Positions 15,853 to 24,344 of a stretch of DNA of 32,943 bases are shown here, piece by piece. Within the stretch, counting starts at the first letter, position 1. Every line of letters begins with the position of its first letter. Under the pieces are notes generated by a model that did not search any database, was not told the origin of the DNA, and saw only the letters and a list, made by a program, of their open reading frames with translations. The stretch lies in assembly GCA_025923195.1 (NCBI GenBank), contig JAICGJ010000050.1, forward strand, positions 1 to 32,943, in the 5' to 3' direction. Source of the DNA: Chryseolinea sp. Lineage in GTDB: Bacteria; Bacteroidota; Bacteroidia; Cytophagales; Cyclobacteriaceae. The position numbers and the translations under genes were made by a program.

Positions 15853-17796
15853 TTACGCTGCATGCGTTATCTCCATGATCTTCACAACCTCTCCCGAATG
15901 GTTCTTGATCGTAGAGAAGCTTGAGCGAACGGTTATGATATCACCCTTGCGGTTTAGTCTTCTATACACGCCTTTCTTGGGATAACCCATGGAAAGATCC
16001 TTCCAGAATTGACGGTATTCGTCGCTGTTTTTGTCTTCCTTGGTAATGAAAATCCGATGATGCTCTCCTACTACTTCGTTTTGGGTATAACCGAATAATT
16101 CCAAATAGTTGCTATTAACCTTCGTCAGGGAACCCTCAATAGTATATTCTGCTACGGATTGGGAGCTATGGATAGCAGATAACGTACTATCCGTTTCAGC
16201 CTGACTCCGTTGCATTTCCTCCTGTGTGGCCTGAAGTTCCTCCATGTTTTGACGCATCTCTTCTTCCTGAGCTCTCATTTGTTCAGTCATCTCCTGCGAT
16301 TCCTCCAGCAATCTTTGTGTCTTTGCATTGATTTTCACTGTCGAAATCGTCGACGCAATTGTCTCGGCTATTTTTTGCACAAAGTCCTTTTCAAAGTCCT
16401 GGAATTCACTGAAAGATGCCAACTCGATCACACCAAAGATCTGATCGTTTACCTTCAGCGGAACAATCAAAACGCTGGTGGGATTCGCATCGCCCAGACC
16501 AGACGCGATCCTGATGTAGTTCTGAGGTACTTCTGTCAGATAGACGATGTCCCCTTCCTGCCATGCCTGACCTGCGAGTCCTTCGCCCTTATAGATTTTA
16601 TGATCGAGGAATTTTTTCTTATCCCAGGCGTAACAGGCCTTCATTGTCATGGTAAGTTCTTCACCTTCATTTACTTCATCAATGATGTATAAGGCGCCCT
16701 GATTAGCTTGTAAATACTTGACCAAATTACTCACGATCTCGTCGGTTAACTTCAAAAGGTCATTGGTGTTCGTGCGCAATATCTCGCCAAATTTTGCCAT
16801 ACCTTCTGTTGCCCAATTCCTCTTTTTATCATCGTCGGCAACCTTAGCTAAGTTGTCGCGCATATTGATAAGCGCATTTCCCAATACATCGTGCTCACTA
16901 AGGGGCTTGAATTCGGTCTTATAATTTCCATTACCAATATTCTCTGCGAAGAGACTTGTGCCTTTTAACCCAGCTACAAGTTGATCCATAGCAACCGCCA
17001 TTTCGCCGATCTCATCATTGCTGAAGTTCCCTTGTTTTTCTTCCACTAACTCACCACGACCTAATTTTACTACAACGTTTTTCAAAAAATTCACCGGTCT
17101 GGTAATGGTGCGCATCAAAAAGATCGCGCTCATTAATCCGATAACGATAATGCCGGAGCCAAGTATAATAGTATAATTTCTTAGACTGCGGATCGATCCG
17201 ATTACATCACGGTCTGATCTGGCGGTGACTTCGTTCTGCGTTACTGCAATGCGGTTCAGTCTCGAGATGAGTTCTGTCGTTCTAGGAATGACCTGGCTTT
17301 CTATAGCATCTTCCGCCAGCAGTTTTGTTAGGGGATCTTCATAGTGTTCAAATGACTGGAGGTTCGCCATAATAGATTCCTTCTGAACGGTAAGTAGTGT
17401 ATCAAATTTTAGAAAAACGGTGTCCATCTGACTACGCTGGCTGTCTGTCTCCCAAGTCGTCATAAGCTTCGTGATTTTCTCCTGCAGAGCGGGGTACTCG
17501 TTATCCTGCAGCAATTTCAGGGCGTTCTTGTCTTCCTGGTTCGTTTGCAGATATACCCAGTTCGTCACTAACATCTTAGAACGGGTAACCATCAGGATGA
17601 AATCTTTAATAGCATCCTGAGATGGACGGTAGACCTGACTTGAACTATTCACAACATTGTCGATGACGTTCCCTTTCCAAAAAATAATAACGCCATTGAT
17701 AATAAACAGGGTGATCAGAATTAAAAAACCACCGAGTATTTTGTTACCAATGGTCATTCGAAACCCTGACTTCTTTTTATTAGCTTGTTCTTCCAT
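15853..17796 (-). CDS. Membrane HAMP-GAF-PAS sensor protein without a recognisable output domain
   Basis: A 647-residue inner-membrane sensor. In order: TM1 (about 20-40), a periplasmic helical sensor segment (about 42-207), TM2 (about 208-229), HAMP (about 228-282), GAF (about 330-475), a Gln/Glu-rich coiled coil (about 480-530, E-E-M-R-Q-N-M-E-E-L-Q-A-T-Q-E-E-M), and a C-terminal PAS domain (about 535-645, N-S-N-Y-L-E-L-F-G-Y). No histidine-kinase, GGDEF, EAL or methyl-accepting signalling domain follows; the protein ends in the PAS. It may pass its signal through a separate partner. It starts three bases after the YfiR-family gene, so the two are almost surely co-transcribed. Confidence 0.87.
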   Translation of the reverse strand: MEEQANKKKSGFRMTIGNKILGGFLILITLFIINGVIIFWKGNVIDNVVNSSSQVYRPSQDAIKDFILMVTRSKMLVTNWVYLQTNQEDKNALKLLQDNEYPALQEKITKLMTTWETDSQRSQMDTVFLKFDTLLTVQKESIMANLQSFEHYEDPLTKLLAEDAIESQVIPRTTELISRLNRIAVTQNEVTARSDRDVIGSIRSLRNYTIILGSGIIVIGLMSAIFLMRTITRPVNFLKNVVVKLGRGELVEEKQGNFSNDEIGEMAVAMDQLVAGLKGTSLFAENIGNGNYKTEFKPLSEHDVLGNALINMRDNLAKVADDDKKRNWATEGMAKFGEILRTNTNDLLKLTDEIVSNLVKYLQANQGALYIIDEVNEGEELTMTMKACYAWDKKKFLDHKIYKGEGLAGQAWQEGDIVYLTEVPQNYIRIASGLGDANPTSVLIVPLKVNDQIFGVIELASFSEFQDFEKDFVQKIAETIASTISTVKINAKTQRLLEESQEMTEQMRAQEEEMRQNMEELQATQEEMQRSQAETDSTLSAIHSSQSVAEYTIEGSLTKVNSNYLELFGYTQNEVVGEHHRIFITKEDKNSDEYRQFWKDLSMGYPKKGVYRRLNRKGDIITVRSSFSTIKNHSGEVVKIMEITHAA

Positions 17797-17799
17797 AAT

Positions 17800-18306
17800 T
17801 TAAATCAATATCGCGAGACGAGATAATTCATTGCTTACTTTGAGACCTTGCCTTGAAGCTGCACCCTGGTTCAACTCAAAAGCAAGTTTGCCATCCTTGA
17901 CGACAAAGTTCACGTTGCTTCCCTTTGCGCCAAGACCTGGCTCTTCCGTTACGATCAGGATCGATTGGGTCGTTACTTTTGCTAATATCTCTGTGATTTG
18001 TTGAGATTGGTCGGCAGGAATGAACAGTATATTGCACTTTCGAATTTCTGAAGGAGCGTTGATCTTGGTAACTTTGATAGTACGGTCCCCTACCTTCTTA
18101 GCTTGGGCCATCGATTTGAGCTCCTCTACGATCGGAGAATCACCAAGCACCATAATTTCAAAATCACCTCCGTTGTAAGCGTCTGGCCATTGGATATATC
18201 TGGTAAAACTGAAGATGAAAACGGTGTGCATCTTATAGTTTTGCGCCAGGCCTTCGGTAATACTAAGGGCAGAAAAAATTACAGCAAATAGGTACCGCCA
18301 CTTCAT
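17800..18306 (-). CDS. YfiR-family periplasmic protein (DUF4154)
   Basis: A 168-residue protein with a signal peptide (1-21, A-Q end) and the YfiR/DUF4154 fold: a Y-x-x-x-W-P-like start (T-R-Y-I-Q-W-P), then F-E-I-M-V-L-G-D-S-P, N-I-L-F-I-P-A-D, I-L-I-V-T-E-E-P-G near residue 115 and a C-terminal L-E-x-N-x-G-A-A-x-x-x-G-L-x-x-S-x-x-L segment. In Pseudomonas, YfiR sits in the periplasm and restrains the membrane diguanylate cyclase YfiN. Here the adjacent gene, three bases downstream, is a membrane sensor without a GGDEF domain, so the same type of periplasmic control over a different receptor is inferred. Confidence 0.88.
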   Translation of the reverse strand: MKWRYLFAVIFSALSITEGLAQNYKMHTVFIFSFTRYIQWPDAYNGGDFEIMVLGDSPIVEELKSMAQAKKVGDRTIKVTKINAPSEIRKCNILFIPADQSQQITEILAKVTTQSILIVTEEPGLGAKGSNVNFVVKDGKLAFELNQGAASRQGLKVSNELSRLAILI

Positions 18307-18339
18307 TTGAAATCTTGAAAAGTTCTTTTTATAGCTTTA

Positions 18340-18347
18340 CAAAAATA
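18340..18347 (-). promoter_or_regulatory. Probable -7 promoter box for the YfiR/sensor operon
   Basis: On the minus strand this is TATTTTTG, an exact TAnnTTTG match, 33 bases before the YfiR start codon. No TTG lies at the -33 distance. Confidence 0.42.
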
Positions 18348-18504
18348 TGCCCGGCACCTTGAGAAAATGTTTAAAAATTCGGTCATTTCTGACATTGCGT
18401 GATATTTAGGCCAACTTATCACTTTTGTCTCGGACGAGACCTTTGGAATGAACCATATGAAACTATTTTGTGTCGTTGATACGTATGTCTATAAAAATAA
18501 AAGT

Positions 18505-18996
18505 ATGCAGCGAAATAGCTTGATCTTGATCTTGGCCCTGGGCTTTATATTCCCAGCCTGTTCTCAATCACAGAAGCGCGAGGGCTCACCTCAAAAGCCC
18601 GTCTACACGGTTGTCAAGTCGGAAGAGGAATGGAAGAAACAACTAACGCCCATTCAATACAAAGTCCTGCGGGAAAAGGGCACTGAGATGGCCTTTACTG
18701 GGGAATATTGGGATAATCACAAAAAGGGTACCTACGTTTGTGCCGCATGTCAATTACCTCTTTTTGACTCGAAGACGAAATTTGAATCGGGAACCGGATG
18801 GCCGAGTTTTTATAAGCCGGTACAGGAAAGTGCGGTTTTGAAGATCGAAGATACCAGTCAAGGCATGGTTCGAGAAGAGGTTGTATGCAGCAGGTGTGGC
18901 GGTCATCTTGGGCACGTGTTTGAAGATGGCCCTGCTCCGACTGGTTTGCGATACTGTATGAATTCCGCAGCCTTGAAATTTGAACCAAACAAGTAA
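18505..18996 (+). CDS. msrB: Peptide-methionine (R)-S-oxide reductase, lipoprotein form
   Basis: A 163-residue MsrB that reduces the R-form of methionine sulfoxide in proteins. Residues 1-19 form a lipoprotein-type signal ending F-P-A-C (Cys19), so the enzyme is probably anchored in the envelope and faces the periplasm. Zinc ligands are C79/C82 (C-A-A-C) and C128/C131 (C-S-R-C). The catalytic Cys151 is in R-Y-C-M-N-S-A. The G-T-G-W-P-S-F-Y substrate loop is intact. The frame continues upstream to an ATG at 18448, but the extra 19 residues do not look like a leader, so 18505 is chosen. The electron donor is not encoded nearby. Confidence 0.93.
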   Translation: MQRNSLILILALGFIFPACSQSQKREGSPQKPVYTVVKSEEEWKKQLTPIQYKVLREKGTEMAFTGEYWDNHKKGTYVCAACQLPLFDSKTKFESGTGWPSFYKPVQESAVLKIEDTSQGMVREEVVCSRCGGHLGHVFEDGPAPTGLRYCMNSAALKFEPNK

Positions 18997-19076
18997 CTCC
19001 TTACAGACGAGACCATAGCGTATTTTTTTATTCTCTATTTGGCTTAGTACCTTTTAGTAGAACAAAGGATAATGCT

Positions 19077-19937
19077 ATGTGTCGACTTATGGCCTATATG
19101 GGTTCGCCTATCATCATTGATAAGCTGTTATACCAACCTAAGAACTCACTCGTCAACCAAAGCATCAATGCAAAGGAACTGGAAGAACCCTTAAACGGTG
19201 ACGGGTTTGGCATAGGCTGGTATGTTGCAGATGCAAATTATGAACCCGTTACGTTTGTTTCGATAAACCCGGCATGGAGTAATAGAAATCTGCGCAACCT
19301 GGCACCGAAGATACGAACAGAATGTTTCATCGCACACGTCCGCGCAGCAAGTGTGGGTGAAGTGTCGGAATCAAATTGCCATCCCTTTCAATACAAGAAT
19401 TTGTTAATGATGCACAACGGCGGCGTAGAAAATTTTTCAGCCATAAAGCGCCAGATCCGGGAGCCATTGAGCAACGAATTCTATAATTGGATTAAGGGGC
19501 AAACGGATTCGGAGCACTTATTTGCCCTTCTCCTTGATTATCTTTTCAAACACACAATGACCATCACTCCGGATACTGTCATCCAGGCATTTGAAAAAAC
19601 GTTCAGCCACTTGAACGAGTTGATGAAGTACCATGGAATTCACGAAGCTGCATACTTGAATATGGTTGTAACGAATGGTCTATTTGTTGTGGCGACGAGG
19701 TACGTAACCGATCCCAAAGAAACTCCCCTGACGCTATATCACTCGGAGGCTGCCCATTATGCAGTTGAGAATGGTGTTGGACAGATATCTTCAACGAGCG
19801 AGGGAGATAAAGCTATACTGGTTGTATCCGAAAAATTATCGGATGAAAAAGACTGGAACCTTGTACCAGCAAATCATTTTGTAATCGTTGATCATGCTCT
19901 GAATGTCAGCACGCAACCTATCAAGCTAAGCGCCTGA
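19077..19937 (+). CDS. Class II glutamine amidotransferase (YafJ/EgtC-like)
   Basis: A 286-residue Ntn-type amidotransferase. Cys2 (M-C-R-L-M-A-Y) is exposed as the nucleophile after removal of Met1. The glutamine-site motifs N-G-D-G-F-G-I-G-W-Y (about residue 40-49), H-V-R-A-A-S (about 90) and H-N-G-G-V (about 113) are intact. The protein is a stand-alone glutaminase/amidotransferase domain like YafJ or EgtC. EgtC cleaves the glutamyl group of an ergothioneine precursor, but no EgtB, EgtD or EgtE gene lies nearby, so ergothioneine synthesis is not supported. It is probably cytoplasmic. Confidence 0.88.
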   Translation: MCRLMAYMGSPIIIDKLLYQPKNSLVNQSINAKELEEPLNGDGFGIGWYVADANYEPVTFVSINPAWSNRNLRNLAPKIRTECFIAHVRAASVGEVSESNCHPFQYKNLLMMHNGGVENFSAIKRQIREPLSNEFYNWIKGQTDSEHLFALLLDYLFKHTMTITPDTVIQAFEKTFSHLNELMKYHGIHEAAYLNMVVTNGLFVVATRYVTDPKETPLTLYHSEAAHYAVENGVGQISSTSEGDKAILVVSEKLSDEKDWNLVPANHFVIVDHALNVSTQPIKLSA

Positions 19938-19945
19938 CAAATGAA

Positions 19946-19953
19946 TATTTTTG
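19946..19953 (+). promoter_or_regulatory. Probable -7 promoter box for the rhodanese gene
   Basis: TATTTTTG matches TAnnTTTG exactly and lies 51 bases before the ATG, just after the stop of the amidotransferase gene. This suggests a separate transcript for the rhodanese gene. No TTG is at the -33 distance. Confidence 0.38.
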
Positions 19954-20004
19954 TAGTATTTATTGTTAGAAAAGTAAATCTTTGGGCGCTAAAGCTTTAT
20001 AACA

Positions 20005-20322
20005 ATGAAAGAAATAACGGTACAGGAATTGAAGGAGCTGCAGGACAGCGGTGCGGATTTCCAATTAATTGACGTCAGGGAGCCTCACGAATATGATTTT
20101 TGTAATTTGAATGGCGAGTTGATACCTCAGGGAGACATACCCGATAGCGTTGATAAGATCGATCGAAATAAGAAGGTTGTTGTTTATTGCCGTAGCGGTG
20201 CGCGAAGCGGTAACATGATCCAATGGCTTGAAAGGAATCACAAGTTTGAAAACCTCTACAATCTGAAGGGCGGTATCCTTGCCTGGGCACGCGAGATCGA
20301 TCCGAGCATGCCTACGTATTGA
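20005..20322 (+). CDS. Single-domain rhodanese-like sulfurtransferase
   Basis: A 105-residue rhodanese domain with the active-site Cys62 in C-R-S-G-A-R, a loop that can carry a persulfide. The start (I-T-V-Q-E-L-K-E-L) and L-I-D-V-R-E-P-H-E-Y at 21-30 are the standard first elements. There is no signal peptide, so it is cytoplasmic. Its sulfur donor and acceptor are not known. It is convergent with an O-succinylhomoserine sulfhydrylase-like gene, so a loose sulfur theme exists, but the two are on separate transcripts. Confidence 0.92.
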   Translation: MKEITVQELKELQDSGADFQLIDVREPHEYDFCNLNGELIPQGDIPDSVDKIDRNKKVVVYCRSGARSGNMIQWLERNHKFENLYNLKGGILAWAREIDPSMPTY

Positions 20323-20326
20323 CTTC

Positions 20327-20359
20327 CCGAAAGTTATTATCTAACACGAGAACTTTCGG
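20327..20359. terminator. Hairpin between convergent rhodanese and metZ-like genes
   Basis: CCGAAAGTT (20327-20335) pairs perfectly with AACTTTCGG (20351-20359), and the stem can continue outward past one mismatch. It fills the 44-base gap between two converging genes and probably stops transcription from both sides, although neither strand has a T run next to it. Confidence 0.5.
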
Positions 20360-20366
20360 AAGGTTG

Positions 20367-21548
20367 CTACCTGCTTGCCGCGATGGCTCCCTCTATATCC
20401 TTCATGATATCTTTTATATCTTCCAACCCCACGGCTATACGTATAAGCCCTGGCGAAATACCGACAAGGGCCCTCTCGGCATCAGTCAGTTTTGAGTGGG
20501 TAGTTGAGGCCGGATGTATCGCTATGGTCCTTGTATCACCCAGGTTTGGCGTGTGTGATATCATCTTTAGCCCATTAAGAAATCTCCTTCCTTGTTCTAA
20601 GCCGCCCTTCAATTCGAACGTTACCAGTCCTCCACCAAGGCGCATTTGTTTTTTAGCGAGCAAATACTGTGGATGAGAAGGAAGAAAGGGATATTTGACT
20701 CGCGTGATATCAGAGTTGCTTTCTAAATACTGCGCCAGCTGAAGCGCGTTTTCACAATGTTTTTCCATCCTCACGGCAAGCGTTTCCAGGCTTTTTGACA
20801 AGAGCCAGGCATTAAATGGAGCCAATGCGGGTCCTGTATGTCTGGTGAAGAATCTAATCTCACTCATCAATTCCTTCTTTCCCAGGATAGCCCCTGCGAT
20901 GACCCGGCCCTGGCCGTCAATAAATTTTGTCGCCGAGTGCGTTACAATGTGCGCGCCGTATTTCGCGGGATTCTGCAAATATGGCGTGGCAAAGCAGTTG
21001 TCGACATTAAGAATAAGGGTATGCTTGGCAGCTAGCTTTCCAAGCCATTCTAAGTCTATTATATCCAGCGCTGGATTAGATGGCGTTTCCACAAATATCA
21101 TTCTCGTGTTGTCCTGGATTTTGGATTCCCATGTCTCAGGCTCATTGATATCAACGTACGTGTAAGAAATCCCAAATCGAGGAAAAATTGTGTTGAGGAT
21201 TTGATGAGTGGAGCCAAATACCGAACGGCACGCCAGAATGTGATCTCCCATTTTCAGCAGCGCTGCCATCGAACTGAACATGGCAGCCATTCCCGAGGCT
21301 GTGGCAATACCATCCTCGGTACCTTCCATCAAACACAATTTGGCAACGAACTCGTCCGTGTTGGGATTTGAGTATCGGCTGTAAATATTTCCAGTTATTT
21401 CATCAGCGAACATAGCGCGCGCCTGTTCTGCATCATCAAAAACAAAACTGGAGGTCAGATATAATGGAACGGAATGTTCTCGAAATTCGCTGCGGGGGTG
21501 TTGTTCCCGTATCGCGTCCGTTGAAAAATTCCTCTCTTCGGTGCTCAT
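20367..21548 (-). CDS. metZ: O-succinylhomoserine sulfhydrylase-like PLP enzyme (Cys/Met metabolism family)
   Basis: A 393-residue PLP-dependent trans-sulfuration enzyme. The PLP lysine is K208 in H-S-A-T-K-F-I-D-G-Q-G-R, and the F-I-D-G-Q-G-R continuation is the pattern of MetZ-type direct sulfhydrylases. Y-S-R-Y-S-N-P near residue 56 contacts the phosphate of the cofactor from the neighbouring subunit. The likely reaction is O-succinylhomoserine plus sulfide to homocysteine in methionine synthesis. Cystathionine gamma-synthase or gamma-lyase cannot be excluded by reading alone. A TTG four codons upstream (21560) would also be in frame, but the ATG at 21548 is preferred. It follows the OsmC gene on the same strand. 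Confidence 0.88.
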   Translation of the reverse strand: MSTEERNFSTDAIREQHPRSEFREHSVPLYLTSSFVFDDAEQARAMFADEITGNIYSRYSNPNTDEFVAKLCLMEGTEDGIATASGMAAMFSSMAALLKMGDHILACRSVFGSTHQILNTIFPRFGISYTYVDINEPETWESKIQDNTRMIFVETPSNPALDIIDLEWLGKLAAKHTLILNVDNCFATPYLQNPAKYGAHIVTHSATKFIDGQGRVIAGAILGKKELMSEIRFFTRHTGPALAPFNAWLLSKSLETLAVRMEKHCENALQLAQYLESNSDITRVKYPFLPSHPQYLLAKKQMRLGGGLVTFELKGGLEQGRRFLNGLKMISHTPNLGDTRTIAIHPASTTHSKLTDAERALVGISPGLIRIAVGLEDIKDIMKDIEGAIAASR

Positions 21549-21595
21549 CTGTAAAGTCAAAAGTTAGATTTCTTTTTATTTAACTGCAGCTCGTT

Positions 21596-22012
21596 CTAGG
21601 GCAGTATTTCAAAACTGTGGGTGATTTTGGCCTTATAGGATAGGGTCTTTGCTACAGAGCAATATTTATCCACACTAAGAGTAACTGCGCGTTGCGCCTT
21701 TTCCGGGTCAACCTGGCCGTATAATCGGAAATGGACATGTACTTCCACAAATAACGAAGGGGTCGCATCCTTCTCGCGTTCCCCGGTCACGGTGATCTTG
21801 ATATCCCGCAAAGGCTGCTTTTGTTTTTTCAAAATGTTGATCACGTCAATCGTGCTGCATCCCCCCATCGCAGACAGCATGAGTTGCATCGGTCTCATGC
21901 CCTGATTGGTACCCCCAATGTCCGGCGACGCGTCGATGTGCACGGTCCTACCTTGTTCGTTGATCGCCTCCAGGTGAAACCCATCATTCAAACGATTTAA
22001 TTCAATTTTCAT
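21596..22012 (-). CDS. OsmC-family protein
   Basis: A 138-residue OsmC/YhfA-type protein. The two family cysteines are C52 (M-G-G-C-S-T-I-D-V) and C118 (K-Y-C-S-V-A-K-T-L), the pair that reduces organic peroxides in OsmC and Ohr. The short length and the G-G-C-S-T-I-D-V loop are closer to the YhfA branch than to Ohr, so peroxidase activity is not certain. It is cytoplasmic. Its first 11 bases overlap the end of the sodium:solute symporter gene, which indicates co-transcription and probably coupled translation. Confidence 0.9.
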   Translation of the reverse strand: MKIELNRLNDGFHLEAINEQGRTVHIDASPDIGGTNQGMRPMQLMLSAMGGCSTIDVINILKKQKQPLRDIKITVTGEREKDATPSLFVEVHVHFRLYGQVDPEKAQRAVTLSVDKYCSVAKTLSYKAKITHSFEILP

Positions 22013-23393
22013 GCACTTTTGTTTTCTTTGGCCAGATTAAGCTCCCGCCCACCATTCCAACAAAACTAGCCAATGCTGCTGGTATGAGACTTGGCCATTC
22101 CGTCTCACAAACCTCAAAGATAATCCAAGTAAGTATACCTATCACCATAGAAAGCGCGGCACCTGTGCTGCTCGATCTTTTCCAATATAGACCCATTGTT
22201 AATGGAACGAACAGTGAAACCAGGCTAAGGATTGAAGACTCCCCAACCAATTCATAGATATTCGACCTCATGCATGCCATGATTGTGGCCAGCGCACTAA
22301 AGAGCAGCACGGAAAGGCGGGTGATCCACAGCAGGTGTTTGTCAGAGAATCTATGTTTTGACAAGGGCTTGGCCACATTTTCAGCACAGATTGCCGCAGG
22401 CGCAAGTATCGCCGAACTGGTGGTACTCATAATCGCGGAGAGCAGGGATCCAAAAAATAAGATCTGAATAGGTAACGCAGTATGCGACATAACCATTAAC
22501 GGAAGTGCCAGTTGAGAATCGTGAAGAATCTGTTCAGGATAGAGATGCTTTATACAAAGACTGATGAACAAAGGAAGCATGGCGATGGTGAGATATAAAA
22601 CCGCGGCGATATGACATGACCATACTGCAGTCTTTGCCGTGCTGGATGACATGGATCTTTGAAAAACATCCTGCGAAGGAATTGAGCCCAATCCAAGAAC
22701 ACTCCAGGCTGCTACATAAGCGGCCATTTCCTTTAGTTCAAACTGCGGCAGGAATCTGAAATTATCTTCCGGGACGCTGCTTATCACCACACCTACGCCG
22801 CCGGCTTTATGTGCCAACACAACCGCCAATACCAACATCCCCAGGATTATTATAATGCTTTGAATAAAATCGGTGATTGATATAGCCCACATCCCGCCGA
22901 TGTAAGTGTATAACGTTACTATGAATGCACTAATCACCACACCTTGCCAGGTCGGTATGCCGGTTACAACAGTTAGGATCAACCCCATGGCTACCAACTG
23001 AGCAGCGATATATCCTACATAAGGTGGTGCTAAGAAAATGCTGGCGAGGAGTTCAATCCGTTTTCCGTACCTGAGCTTGAAATAATCTCCCAGTGTCAGC
23101 AGTTGCATATTGTACAGTTTTTTAACAAAGAAGGATCCGAACAGGAACAAGCATAATGATGCACCAAAGGGGTCCTCCATAACTGCGTATAGCCCTCCAT
23201 CCAGGAATTCTGATGACGCGCCAAAGACAGTTTCAGAGCCAAACCAGGTTGCAAACATTGCCGCCGTACTTAGCATTAACGGAAGGCTTTTGCCAGCAAG
23301 CATAAAATCACGGGAAGTGTTTACTCTGCGTGAAGCCCAAAATCCCACCAGAACAGTGAGCACCAGATAAACGATAATGGAGAGCAGCAGCAA
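22002..23393 (-). CDS. Sodium:solute symporter (SSS family), TTG start
   Basis: A 463-residue inner-membrane transporter with about 13 hydrophobic helices and the SSS features R-D-F-M-L-A-G-K-S-L-P near residue 29, A-M-F-A-T-W-F-G-S-E near 46, and G-G-M-W-A-I-S-I-T-D-F-I-Q near 166. The family moves amino acids, sugars, pantothenate and other solutes with sodium; the substrate is not predictable here. The start codon must be TTG at 23393, because an in-frame stop lies four codons upstream and the next ATG would delete the first helix. The 3' end overlaps the OsmC gene by 11 bases. Confidence 0.88.
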   Translation of the reverse strand: MLLLSIIVYLVLTVLVGFWASRRVNTSRDFMLAGKSLPLMLSTAAMFATWFGSETVFGASSEFLDGGLYAVMEDPFGASLCLFLFGSFFVKKLYNMQLLTLGDYFKLRYGKRIELLASIFLAPPYVGYIAAQLVAMGLILTVVTGIPTWQGVVISAFIVTLYTYIGGMWAISITDFIQSIIIILGMLVLAVVLAHKAGGVGVVISSVPEDNFRFLPQFELKEMAAYVAAWSVLGLGSIPSQDVFQRSMSSSTAKTAVWSCHIAAVLYLTIAMLPLFISLCIKHLYPEQILHDSQLALPLMVMSHTALPIQILFFGSLLSAIMSTTSSAILAPAAICAENVAKPLSKHRFSDKHLLWITRLSVLLFSALATIMACMRSNIYELVGESSILSLVSLFVPLTMGLYWKRSSSTGAALSMVIGILTWIIFEVCETEWPSLIPAALASFVGMVGGSLIWPKKTKVHEN

Positions 23394-23460
23394 ATCTTTA
23401 GGCTATTTGGATGCCTAAAAGTAAAGAACTGTTATTTCTTTTCAATGCTGGGTTAAATAG

Positions 23461-24342
23461 CTATTTAGCTTTCTTTAGTTGGAAAGTCCTTGTTACATTG
23501 AATCCAAGGTGAATATCTCCGTCCCAAAAATCATCGCGGGTTTCGGTAATGAATGCTCGTTCAGTCAAGCCCACAGCATTTGTGATCACAAGCTGAAAGA
23601 CATGGCCGCCTGTTTCGATGTCAATTCCGAAAGCAAGGGGATTGAAGTAGGGAGAGTCGTCCTTCATACTGAAGTTATGGTAGTATTCCGTTGTTATTGC
23701 CACACTCTTGGTCAGTTTGATCCTGCCGCCAAATCCCAGGGCAAATTGATCATTCTCTTCTTGCGATGCCACAACAGCATTCTTGTGAACGATGCTTGGC
23801 ATCAATTGCAGCGATAAATTCGTTGAAAATTTCCGTGCGATTAAAACCTGTCCGGTATATGAAAGGCGGTCTACATTTTCAAAATCGTCAGATACATCCG
23901 AATTATTTTCAGGGGAAAACTTATAGGCGCCGCCCAAAAGAACCGTAGCTGAAAATGGAAAAGTTTTTGCACCTGTACTTTGGCGAAGAGCTCTGATCTT
24001 CACATAACTGTCCATTGTCTTGTCAAATGAGTTCCGCCCAATGCTAAAAGATAACCAGTCTTTAATTCCATAATCGAGGCCCAACCTCACCAGTGCCTCA
24101 TCCAATCCATACATCTCATACCATCCGCCGTTGATAGCGCCAAATCTGTGAGCGAATATGAATTCAAGGGAGCCTTCATTCTTTGTTTCAATAGTGTGGC
24201 CGTTGGCAAGGCGTGTCCCTTTGAAAGTAGCAAAAGTATATTCCGTTTCATTTCCAGAATCCTTTTCCAATTCTGCTAGTAAATCATCTTGCGCGAAAGC
24301 CAGGCAAGGGCTCAGTAGAAAAAGTATAAATAGTCTTTTCAT
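23461..24342 (-). CDS. DUF5777-type outer-membrane beta-barrel protein
   Basis: A 293-residue protein with a signal peptide (1-17, F-A-Q) and a barrel-like pattern. Family signatures are the F-I-F-A-H-R-F-G near residue 65, the Y-G-L-D-x-A-L-V-R-L-G-L-D-Y-G-I-x-D-W-L-S run (about 78-100) and G-I-D-I-E-T-G-G-H-V-F-Q-L near 240. The function of this family is not known to me. It is the last gene of a minus-strand series with two YceI proteins and a haem-type lipoprotein, so a role in the envelope together with them is inferred. A short gap (2 bases) separates it from the preceding YceI stop. Confidence 0.85.
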   Translation of the reverse strand: MKRLFILFLLSPCLAFAQDDLLAELEKDSGNETEYTFATFKGTRLANGHTIETKNEGSLEFIFAHRFGAINGGWYEMYGLDEALVRLGLDYGIKDWLSFSIGRNSFDKTMDSYVKIRALRQSTGAKTFPFSATVLLGGAYKFSPENNSDVSDDFENVDRLSYTGQVLIARKFSTNLSLQLMPSIVHKNAVVASQEENDQFALGFGGRIKLTKSVAITTEYYHNFSMKDDSPYFNPLAFGIDIETGGHVFQLVITNAVGLTERAFITETRDDFWDGDIHLGFNVTRTFQLKKAK

Positions 24343-24344
24343 AA

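Noticed and set aside
19077-19937. Ergothioneine synthesis protein EgtC
   Set aside because: The amidotransferase motifs fit, but no EgtB, EgtD or EgtE gene is nearby, so the general family name is used.
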